Of a stretch of 29,430 nt of DNA, positions 9,051 to 15,462 are shown one piece after another. Origin of the DNA: Nitrospinota bacterium (GTDB lineage Bacteria > Nitrospinota > Nitrospinia > UBA9942 > JAHJSF01); NCBI GenBank assembly GCA_018830405.1, contig JAHJSF010000057.1:1-29430 (forward strand). The letters are read 5' to 3'. Numbering within the stretch: position 1 is the first letter of the stretch; every line of letters starts with the position of its first letter. The notes beneath the pieces are model-generated. The model was not told where the DNA came from. It did no database searches and saw only the letters and a program-made list of their open reading frames with translations. The position numbers and the translations under genes are program-made.

Positions 9051-10208
9051 ATGAAAGACACTAAAAAAAACACCTTGTTAATCATCGCCGGCGAGGATTC
9101 TGGTGATATCTACGGAGGAATGCTGGCCAAGGATATCCTTGGTCTAAACCTAAACCCCGATATAAATATTGTTGGTATCGGCGGCGAGAAGATGCGGGAG
9201 GCAGGGGTAGAACTTATCTGCGATGTCAAAGATACCGCCGTAGTAGGGGCGGTGGAGATTATCGACAAGCTCTTTTTCCTCTACCGTATCTATAGAAAAG
9301 TAGTCTCCATATTTAAATCAGGTTCTGTCGCCGGGGTTGTCCTTATTGACTACCCTGAATTCAACCTCCCCTTAGCCAGACATGCCTTTAATAATAATGT
9401 CCCTGTTTTCTACTATATAAGCCCGCAGCTATGGGCCTGGCGAAAGGGACGTATAAAGAAAATAAGGAAATATATTAAGAGGATGATGGTTATCCTCCCT
9501 TTTGAAAAGGGCTTTTATGAAGGGGAGGGGGTTGAGGTAGACTTTGTGGGGCACCCTATGGTTGACATCGTCAAGCCAACCGCCGACCGAGAGAGTTTAA
9601 AAAGGGAGCTTGATATTGTCGGAGCCTCCCCTGTCATCTCTATCCTCCCCGGTAGCAGGAAGAAGGAGGTTAGGGCCTTACTCCCTGAGCTCCTAAAGGT
9701 TGTCAGAGAATTAAAGAATAGATACCCTGAGGCGAGATTTCTCCTCCCTTTGTCTCCATCAATTGATGAACTGTTTGTCAGGCAATTTTTTTCGGGCGAG
9801 GATAGCCATCATATAAAGATACTAAATGGACGTAATTACGATCTGATGTCTGTGGCCGACCTCTTAATAACCAAGTCGGGGACGTCTACCCTTGAGGCGG
9901 CCATTATCGGTGTTCCCATGGTGATTATATATAAGACATCATTTTTCTCTATGCTTTTGGCCAAGATGTTGGTTCATATCTCTTTCGCCGGTTTGCCCAA
10001 TCTTCTGGCGGGGAAGGAGATTGTCCCGGAGTTGATACAGGATAATATGAGGAGTGATTTAATCATTAAAGAGGCGCTCTCTATTCTCGATGACCCAAGG
10101 CGTAGAGATGCTATGAAGCATGAGCTTGGTCAGGTGAGGGATACCCTTGGGGGAGGGGGGGCATCTTTAAGAGCGGCCAAAATAGTTGTTCATGGGCTAA
10201 GCCGTTAA
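9051..10208 (+). CDS. lpxB: Lipid-A-disaccharide synthase LpxB
   Basis: Family GT19 glycosyltransferase joining lipid X and UDP-2,3-diacylglucosamine to the lipid A disaccharide at the inner face of the inner membrane. The 385-residue protein begins with LLIIAGEDSGDIYGG, has PQLWAWRKGRIKKI in the middle, GSRKKEV from residue 201, and the donor-binding motif GTSTLEAAIIGVP from residue 277. Length is normal. No Shine-Dalgarno sequence is seen before ATG 9051: the 17 bases between the repeat and the start are pyrimidine-rich (CTTTCTTTTCTTCAA). The repeat has probably replaced or moved the original leader, so translation may depend on coupling or an unstructured leader. Confidence 0.96.
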   Translation: MKDTKKNTLLIIAGEDSGDIYGGMLAKDILGLNLNPDINIVGIGGEKMREAGVELICDVKDTAVVGAVEIIDKLFFLYRIYRKVVSIFKSGSVAGVVLIDYPEFNLPLARHAFNNNVPVFYYISPQLWAWRKGRIKKIRKYIKRMMVILPFEKGFYEGEGVEVDFVGHPMVDIVKPTADRESLKRELDIVGASPVISILPGSRKKEVRALLPELLKVVRELKNRYPEARFLLPLSPSIDELFVRQFFSGEDSHHIKILNGRNYDLMSVADLLITKSGTSTLEAAIIGVPMVIIYKTSFFSMLLAKMLVHISFAGLPNLLAGKEIVPELIQDNMRSDLIIKEALSILDDPRRRDAMKHELGQVRDTLGGGGASLRAAKIVVHGLSR

Positions 10209-10246
10209 CAGGGGGGCCATCTCTCAAAACATTCGGGAAACATATT

Positions 10247-10276
10247 TTGCACCTATATTATAATTTAGGATAGAAT
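10247..10276 (+). promoter_or_regulatory. Sigma70-like promoter for the DUF1844-ROK pair
   Basis: TTGCAC at 10247-10252 and TAGAAT at 10271-10276 with an 18-base spacer, in the short AT-rich gap after lpxB. It would start transcription near 10283, about 30 bases before the preferred DUF1844 start. This is a consensus reading only. Confidence 0.5.
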
Positions 10277-10312
10277 ATCGACCGTAGCATATATCTAATG
10301 CAGGAGGCCTAT

Positions 10313-10681
10313 ATGGAAGAAAAAAAAGGATTTAGCACGAACGATCGAAGAGGGACATTGGGCGATAAGTTACCTGTTGACGAGCCAGACTTCGATCTAA
10401 AGAGGGAAGAGAATCAAAAGGATAAAGGGGGGGCGATCAAGATAGATTTTTCAACCTTTATCCTATCTATGAGCAGTTCAGTCTTTTTACATTTTGGAGA
10501 GATTCCAAATCCGGAGACGGGGGTCAAGGAGAAGAATCTCCCTGTTGCTAAGCAGACTATAGATATAATTTCCATGCTTCAGGAGAAGACCAAGGGAAAC
10601 CTTAGCGACGACGAAAACAAACTCCTCGAAAATATACTCTACGAACTAAGAATGAGATATATGGAGCTGGTAAAGGCTTAG
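10313..10681 (+). CDS. DUF1844 domain protein
   Basis: Small protein of unknown function, 122 residues from ATG 10313. I prefer this start to ATG 10298 because AGGAGG at 10302-10307 sits five bases before it. The charged, probably disordered N-terminus (about 1-45, with many K, E and D) is followed by the DUF1844 domain: FSTFILSMSSSVFLHFGEIP, then NLPVAKQTIDIISMLQEKTKGNLSDDE and a C-terminal helix ending ELRMRYMELVKA. The helical domain has no signal peptide or membrane segment, so a cytoplasmic location is likely. Relatives are widespread in Deltaproteobacteria and other Gram-negative phyla, often near envelope genes. It is probably cotranscribed with the ROK kinase 47 bases downstream. Confidence 0.88.
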   Translation: MEEKKGFSTNDRRGTLGDKLPVDEPDFDLKREENQKDKGGAIKIDFSTFILSMSSSVFLHFGEIPNPETGVKEKNLPVAKQTIDIISMLQEKTKGNLSDDENKLLENILYELRMRYMELVKA

Positions 10682-10728
10682 TCCCTGTTAGAGACGAGTA
10701 GAATAACCGAATCAACGGCGGAATTTTT

Positions 10729-11652
10729 ATGGGCGATTTACTGGTGAAATATTTCATAGGCCTAGATGTCGGGGGAACAAATATTCGGGGGGGGGCTGTT
10801 TCCGCCGAAGGGAAGATACTTTACAAGTCTAAGATGGCGACCAATGTAAGCCGCGGGCGCCAAGAGGTTGCCGACAACATACTTGCCCTTACCCATTCTA
10901 TAGTTTCCTATATAAAAACCCCTCCTTCGGCGATAGGGATTGGGGTGGCCGGTCTTATCCGGGGGGAGGAAGGGATAATCGCCGAGTCCCCCAATTTTCC
11001 CGATTGGATTGAATATGATCTAAAAACCCCTTTGGAAAAGGCCCTTAAGCTCAAGGTTGTTGTTGAAAACGACGCCAATGCGGCCGCTATCGGGGAAGGA
11101 TGGCTTGGTGCCGGGGCCGGAGAGAAAAACTTTTGTCTCCTGACACTCGGCACAGGGATAGGAGGGGGAGTATTTTTAGGGGGAAAGATCTGGAGAGGGG
11201 TTGACGGGATGGCCGGAGAATTGGGGCATATAAATATACACCCTGAGGGGCGGAGGTGCGGCTGCGGAAATCGGGGCTGTCTTGAGCAGTACGCCTCGGC
11301 TCAGGGGATTATTAAAAGTTATCAAGGGCGCCGGCCCGTAAAAGGAGAATTTAGTGCCAAGGAGATATTCAATTTGGCTGCCAAGGGGAATGGAGAAGCG
11401 ATAGATATATTGAGAGGGGTTGGCTCCTCTCTCGGCATTGCCATTACCGACCTTGTAAATATATTAAATGTCAGACTTTTTATAATCGGTGGCGGCGTAG
11501 CCGGTGCCTGGGACTATTTTATAGAACCGCTTAAGGGGGAGATTGCCGAACGGGCCTACAAGGTAACCGGTGATAATGTCCGAATAAATAAGGCTATTTT
11601 GGGGGATGATGCCGGTATGATGGGGGCCGCCCGATTGGCCATGGGTAATTAG
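10729..11652 (+). CDS. ROK-family sugar kinase (glucokinase-like)
   Basis: Phosphorylates a hexose, most likely glucose, using ATP. The 307-residue protein has the actin-like ATPase phosphate loop FIGLDVGGTNIRGG, the ENDANAAAIGE segment with the catalytic Asp, the GELGHINI motif, and the ROK zinc signature CGCGNRGCLEQYAS. The start could be ATG 10729 (weak GGCGGA upstream) or GTG 10744, which gives the common beginning VKYFIGLDVGG. A run of nine G residues at 10787-10795 lies inside codons 20-22. With the alpha-glucan phosphorylase at 21783-23777 it fits use of glucose released from glycogen, but N-acetylmannosamine or GlcNAc kinases share these motifs. Confidence 0.9.
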   Translation: MGDLLVKYFIGLDVGGTNIRGGAVSAEGKILYKSKMATNVSRGRQEVADNILALTHSIVSYIKTPPSAIGIGVAGLIRGEEGIIAESPNFPDWIEYDLKTPLEKALKLKVVVENDANAAAIGEGWLGAGAGEKNFCLLTLGTGIGGGVFLGGKIWRGVDGMAGELGHINIHPEGRRCGCGNRGCLEQYASAQGIIKSYQGRRPVKGEFSAKEIFNLAAKGNGEAIDILRGVGSSLGIAITDLVNILNVRLFIIGGGVAGAWDYFIEPLKGEIAERAYKVTGDNVRINKAILGDDAGMMGAARLAMGN

Positions 11653-11672
11653 CTTCTCTTAATGAAACCTAG

Positions 11673-12221
11673 CTAAAGTTTAGCCAATACCCCCTTATTT
11701 ACCTCGGCCACCTTGCCTGGTCCGAGGAGAAGTTCTAATATCTTGAAGGCGAATTCCATGGCCGTTCCCGGGCCTCTGCTTGTCACCATATTGCCGTCGA
11801 CTACAACCCGTTCTTCCGAATAGACTGCTTCTTTAAACTCCTTACTGAAGGAGGGGTGGCTGGTGAGTCTCTTCCCCTTGGTTAGCCCCAAGACAGATAA
11901 TATGGTTGGGGCAGCACAGATGGCCGCGATAAGTTTCCCCTCAGAATGGTGTCTTTTAACTAGATCAGCCACGCGCTGATCTCTCTTTAGGTTCTCTGTT
12001 CCTTCTGCACCTCCCGGCAATATAATCGCTTCGTAATTCCTGTTTAGGCTGATATCTATGGCTTCATCCGTCAAGACCATTATTCCGCACCGCCCCTTGA
12101 TGGGGCCATCAATAGTGCCAGCCAAGGTTACCTCTATTCCTCCCCTGCGTAATATATCTACGGCGGTTAGGGCCTCGATATCTTCAAAACCGGGGGCCAA
12201 AATCACAAGAGCTTTCTTCAT
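11673..12221 (-). CDS. DJ-1/PfpI family protein
   Basis: Cytoplasmic DJ-1/ThiJ superfamily protein, related to YajL and DJ-1, which act in protein and metabolite damage control (glyoxalase or deglycase activity is debated). The 182-residue product has KKALVILAPGFEDIEA with the conserved Glu16, and the nucleophile elbow AAICAAP with Cys102. Together these make the expected DJ-1 active site. It is read on the minus strand, probably after the HAD gene, and converges with the ROK kinase (20-base gap). The 15 bases before ATG contain no Shine-Dalgarno sequence; a palindromic repeat begins 18 bases upstream and may have altered the leader. Confidence 0.92.
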   Translation of the reverse strand: MKKALVILAPGFEDIEALTAVDILRRGGIEVTLAGTIDGPIKGRCGIMVLTDEAIDISLNRNYEAIILPGGAEGTENLKRDQRVADLVKRHHSEGKLIAAICAAPTILSVLGLTKGKRLTSHPSFSKEFKEAVYSEERVVVDGNMVTSRGPGTAMEFAFKILELLLGPGKVAEVNKGVLAKL

Positions 12222-12238
12222 CTTTTATACGAAGTCGC

Positions 12239-12338
12239 ATTCAAACGCTAACTGTGTTGGCTTCGTCGTCAGCTCCTCGACATACCAACCAGTATGTCTG
12301 TGTCGCTTCCTCCTTGCCGCCTTGTTATTATTTTGAAT
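12239..12338 (-). repeat. Palindromic repeat family 3 (100 bp)
   Basis: Element between the HAD and DJ-1 genes. Ends are ATTCAAA and TTTGAAT. The apex is a perfect 7 bp stem GACATAC/GTATGTC with loop CAACCA (12279-12298). The inner arm, on the minus strand, contains GAGGAGCTGACGACGAAGCC, closely matching GAGGATTGACGACAAAGCC in family 1. Only one copy is in the window, so repeat status rests on this resemblance and its architecture. It overlaps the last three codons and stop of the HAD gene. Confidence 0.65.
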
Positions 12339-13035
12339 ACAATTCCGTATATTCCTCCATGTCTTTAATATCGGGAAACCATTCTGAAAAGTTAAACTCC
12401 TCCAAAGAGTTCAATACAATATCTGCCTTGGTGAACTGGCCGATGTCTATCCCCAGGCTGCTGTCGGGAATGGCTACTGTCTTCATGCCGGCTGCGATGG
12501 CTGCCTCTACCCCTATCGGCGAATCTTCAAAAACGAGGCAGTTAGCCGGCTCGGCCCCTAGCCTGGCTGCCGCCAATAAAAATATGTCGGGGGCCGGTTT
12601 CCCTCGATGTAGTTCTTTGTCGTCTCCCGTTATGATTGCATCGAACAGGTCAAACCACTCCTTATGATGCCCTGTTTTCAGGGCGTAGTTTTCTCTACTA
12701 GTACTGGTGGCGACCGCCTGTCTTATTCCCAGAGATTTCCCCTGGCCGGTAATCTCTTTGGCCCCAGGTCTAGGTTTCGAGGTTGGGAATAGTTTGAGAA
12801 GTATTTCTCCCCTCATTTCAAGATATTCTTTCGGGGTGATTGGGAGGGCCAATGCCTCGACCAATATCTTGGCCGACACCTCTGCCCTTCGTCCCATCAT
12901 CTTTACCTTGAGGGAGGGGGCAAACTCCTTGCCGAATCTGGCCGTTACTTCTTGGGCGGCTATGGTATAGAATGGCTCTGTATCGAGGAGGAGACCATCC
13001 ATGTCGTATATGATATGCGTAATTTTTTTGGGCAA
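12328..13035 (-). CDS. HAD-superfamily phosphatase, pseudouridine-5'-phosphatase-like
   Basis: Haloacid-dehalogenase-family hydrolase, probably dephosphorylating a small phosphorylated metabolite. The 235-residue protein has motif I YDMDGLLLDTEP (nucleophile Asp11, acid/base Asp13), a helical cap domain (about 18-85), motif II ATSTSR, motif III lysine in HRGKPAPDIF and motif IV VFEDSPIGVEAA. The cap and the stretches MGRRAEVS, KTGHHKEWFDLFD and LVFEDSPIGVEAA resemble eukaryotic PUDP/HDHD1 pseudouridine-5'-phosphatase more than generic beta-phosphoglucomutase, but specificity is inferred. The start is TTG at 13035, supported by GGAG eight bases upstream. The stop codon lies in the end of repeat family 3. 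Confidence 0.85.
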   Translation of the reverse strand: MPKKITHIIYDMDGLLLDTEPFYTIAAQEVTARFGKEFAPSLKVKMMGRRAEVSAKILVEALALPITPKEYLEMRGEILLKLFPTSKPRPGAKEITGQGKSLGIRQAVATSTSRENYALKTGHHKEWFDLFDAIITGDDKELHRGKPAPDIFLLAAARLGAEPANCLVFEDSPIGVEAAIAAGMKTVAIPDSSLGIDIGQFTKADIVLNSLEEFNFSEWFPDIKDMEEYTELYSK

Positions 13036-13172
13036 CTTTTATTCTCCAAATATATTTGTTCAATCTTTATGTTAGCATAAAAGGCCGGTTGGGGCCCCCG
13101 ATTTATGGCCAGAGACATCTTTTCTTACTTTTCTTGCCTATGGGGGGACTTATTTGATAGATTGTAAAAATC

Positions 13173-13751
13173 ATGATTGATCTAATTATCAAATACGACC
13201 GCCTTCTTTTTTTGGCTATCAATAACGGGCTTGCCAATAGGGCCAACGATATCCTCTTGGGAGGATTTACCCTAGCCGGTTATGCCTACTTTCTGATCCC
13301 TGTCGCCTTTCTATATCTCTTCATAATAGATAGGGAGAGATTTAGAACTAATACAATCTATTTTATCTTAACCCTCATCGTTGGTGCCCTGCTTGTCCAG
13401 TCAATAAAGATAGGAGTCGGCAGGCCGCGTCCCCTTAAAGATATGGAGCCGTTGCTTCTGGCCGGAAAGATCCATATCCACAACCTCTTTTATCCTCTAA
13501 AAGAGAACTCTTTCCCCTCAGGGCATACCCAATTGGCCTTTACTGTAGCTACCTTTTTGGCTATGGTTAATAGGCGGGATGCCTTTTATCTCTTTCTCAT
13601 GGCCTTCCTGATTGGGCTATCAAGGATATATGTGGGGGCTCATTATCCCCTTGATGTCCTTAGCGGGGCGATAGTCGGATCGCTGGCATCTTTTGTCGTC
13701 GTCAAATTATCCAAAATAGAAAACAAAATATCTAAAGGGAGTAAGTTATGA
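13173..13751 (+). CDS. PAP2-family membrane phosphatase
   Basis: Integral inner-membrane phosphatase of the PAP2/BacA-independent type, likely acting on undecaprenyl pyrophosphate or another lipid phosphate with its active site toward the periplasm. The 192-residue protein has about five to six hydrophobic segments and all three PAP2 motifs: KIGVGRPRP, FPSGH and SRIYVGAHYPLD (the His and Asp relay). Length is typical of a single-domain enzyme. Near the ATG no clear ribosome-binding site is seen. The stop overlaps the transaldolase start as ATGA, an unexpected operon partner. Confidence 0.92.
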   Translation: MIDLIIKYDRLLFLAINNGLANRANDILLGGFTLAGYAYFLIPVAFLYLFIIDRERFRTNTIYFILTLIVGALLVQSIKIGVGRPRPLKDMEPLLLAGKIHIHNLFYPLKENSFPSGHTQLAFTVATFLAMVNRRDAFYLFLMAFLIGLSRIYVGAHYPLDVLSGAIVGSLASFVVVKLSKIENKISKGSKL

Positions 13752-14968
13752 ATGGTAAATGGGATGACCTTATACATGATATTGCCGTATTGGGCCATGT
13801 AAGCGGCAAGCTGCACCAAGGGGAGGAGAGTGAGGTCCTTGAAAAACTTCTCAACACAGGGAGCCGCCTATGGATGGATACCGGCGATAGAGATCTGGCC
13901 CTGTCTCTCTGGAAGAAGGAGATATCGGCCCTGACCACTAATAATACCTTGGCCAATCAGGTTGTTCAGAGCGGTGTTATGGATGCCGATATTGAGTCGG
14001 CCCTTAAAAGGATAAGAAAAGAGGCCCCTGACATCTCCGAGGAGGAGTTGATTACGGAGATCGGTTTTATAATTAACTGTAAGATTGCCCTGAGGCTGGT
14101 TACAACCTTTGGGAAGAAGGTGAGTGTCGAGCTCCACCCCTCCATGTCTCGAGATATAGAGAAGAGTCTTCACTATGCTCGAAGATACTACAAGGTAAAT
14201 CCCGAACATTTTATTATAAAGGTTCCTCTAACTCCTGAAGGATATTTGGTAGTTAGGCGGCTCTCCAAGGAGGGGATTCCGACCAACTTTACCCTCGGTT
14301 TTTCGGCTCGGCAAAATTATTTGGCAGCCAGATTGGCCAACCCTACCTATGTGAATGTTTTCCTGGGAAGACTTAATGCGGTTGTCTCTGACAATGGTCT
14401 TGGTTCGGGGGACTATGTCGGGGAAAGGGTGACCATAGCAACCCAGAGGGTATTAAATGGACTTAAAAAAAGAAATCCGAAGGTAGGGACATCCCTTATA
14501 GCGGCCAGTGTCCGCAATGGGCAGCAGGTTCTGGATTTGGCAGGGGTTGATGTGTTGACTATTCCGCCAAAGTCCTTTGGAGAACTCTATAATTCCGAAA
14601 CATCTTCGGGAAAAATTTCGTCCAAGTTGGAGGAGGTCTGTCCGGCAGGGATAGATTCCCCCGATAGATTTGCCCCCCTTTGGGAGGTAGATGAAAGATT
14701 TGTAAGTTTTGTTGATACCCTTTTAGGTGAAAATCCTGATAGTATGAATGGGGAAGGCTTGTTGAAGGTATGCCGAGAGAGCAATATAAACCTGTTTTAT
14801 CCTTTCAGCTCGGAGGAGATACAGTCTATAAAGGATAGGGGGAAAATTCCTAGGTTGAGTGATTGGAACGAGGATGTGGCCATTGATGACCTTATGACAG
14901 CGTCGGCCCTACTCTCCTTTACAACCGATCAGGCAGCCTTAGATAAGAGAATAAAGGGGTTTATATAG
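13748..14968 (+). CDS. tal: Transaldolase-family protein
   Basis: Class I aldolase fold, predicted to exchange dihydroxyacetone units between sugar phosphates in the pentose phosphate pathway. The 406-residue protein has LWMDTGDRDLALSLW (41-55), LTTNNTLANQVVQSG, VSVELHPSMSRD, then IIKVPLTPEG with the Schiff-base Lys158, and TLGFSARQNYLAARLANPTYVNVFLGRLNAV. It is longer than E. coli TalA/B (about 317) because of an extended C-terminal region (about 290-406) after the barrel core, more like the longer transaldolase groups. ATG overlaps the PAP2 stop by four bases. The gene ends only five bases from the 3' end of the converging tRNA-Val gene. Confidence 0.88.
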   Translation: MNGKWDDLIHDIAVLGHVSGKLHQGEESEVLEKLLNTGSRLWMDTGDRDLALSLWKKEISALTTNNTLANQVVQSGVMDADIESALKRIRKEAPDISEEELITEIGFIINCKIALRLVTTFGKKVSVELHPSMSRDIEKSLHYARRYYKVNPEHFIIKVPLTPEGYLVVRRLSKEGIPTNFTLGFSARQNYLAARLANPTYVNVFLGRLNAVVSDNGLGSGDYVGERVTIATQRVLNGLKKRNPKVGTSLIAASVRNGQQVLDLAGVDVLTIPPKSFGELYNSETSSGKISSKLEEVCPAGIDSPDRFAPLWEVDERFVSFVDTLLGENPDSMNGEGLLKVCRESNINLFYPFSSEEIQSIKDRGKIPRLSDWNEDVAIDDLMTASALLSFTTDQAALDKRIKGFI

Positions 14969-14973
14969 AAGAT

Positions 14974-15048
14974 TGGTGGGCGGTACTGGGATCGAACCAG
15001 TGGCTTCCACCGTGTGAAGGTGGCACTCTCCCGCTGAGTTAACCGCCC
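14974..15048 (-). tRNA. tRNA-Val (anticodon CAC)
   Basis: Read on the minus strand the 75-base gene folds as a standard cloverleaf: acceptor GGGCGGT/ACCGCCC, anticodon stem CCACC/GGTGG with loop TTCACAC (anticodon CAC, reading GTG), T arm ACTGG-TTCGATC-CCAGT, and a genomically encoded CCA tail. It follows tRNA-Ala by 32 bases and is probably cotranscribed with it. Confidence 0.97.
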
Positions 15049-15080
15049 TTATTTATCTATAAAAAGGGGCATTCTGAGAA

Positions 15081-15156
15081 TGGTGGAGCAGATCGGGATC
15101 GAACCGACGACCTCGTCGTTGCGAACGACGCGCTCTCCCAACTGAGCTACTGCCCC
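15081..15156 (-). tRNA. tRNA-Ala (anticodon CGC)
   Basis: On the minus strand the 76-base gene has acceptor GGGGCAG/CTGCTCC with the alanine identity wobble pair G3:U70, D arm GCTC-AGTTGGGA-GAGC, anticodon stem CGTCG/CGACG with loop TTCGCAA (anticodon CGC, reading GCG), T arm GTCGG-TTCGATC-CCGAT and encoded CCA. Palindromic repeat family 1 copy B ends four bases upstream of its 5' end. Confidence 0.97.
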
Positions 15157-15160
15157 GACG

Positions 15161-15324
15161 AGTGCTTAATTGCCTAAATCTTGCTGTAGTCGACCGGCCT
15201 TTGACGCGCCTGGCTTTGTTGTCAATCCTCGCCATAGGCTTTAAGCTATGGCTGCGGTTGCCTTCGCGCCAGCCACGCCAAATTCTCGCTCTTGGTACGG
15301 CGCAGACTTAGGCAACTAAACACT
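15161..15324 (-). repeat. Palindromic repeat family 1, copy B (164 bp)
   Basis: Same element as 7838-8032 and 23787-23980, in the opposite orientation. On the minus strand it starts AGTGTTTAGTTGCC and ends GGCAATTAAGCACT. This copy lacks the 44 bp nested palindrome; its apex is the small hairpin CATAGCTTAAAGCCTATG. It is therefore the simplest and possibly ancestral form. It lies between a near-consensus promoter and tRNA-Ala. Confidence 0.88.
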
Positions 15325-15332
15325 GGTAGTTT

Positions 15333-15361
15333 ATAATAGAGATATATATTTAGATTGTCAA
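15333..15361 (-). promoter_or_regulatory. Strong sigma70-like promoter of the tRNA-Ala/tRNA-Val operon
   Basis: On the minus strand TTGACA (15361-15356), a 17-base spacer and TATTAT (15338-15333) form an almost perfect sigma70-type promoter. Transcription would begin near 15326, one or two bases before the first base of the family 1 repeat at 15324, so the tRNA precursor would carry the repeat as a leader of about 165 nt. Confidence 0.75.
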
Positions 15362-15462
15362 CTTATTGCCTTTTGGGGTCTTAGGTAGGCAATTTTCAGC
15401 TAAAGGTGTGTTGGATATAGGCCGATTGTCGTAAAGATTGAAATTTATAAGGGTATTTATAG

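Noticed and set aside
15053-15235. 60-codon minus-strand reading frame across tRNA-Ala and the repeat
   Set aside because: Most of it is a translated tRNA gene (the SSSVGRA-type peptide typical of such false calls) and repeat sequence; no ribosome-binding site.
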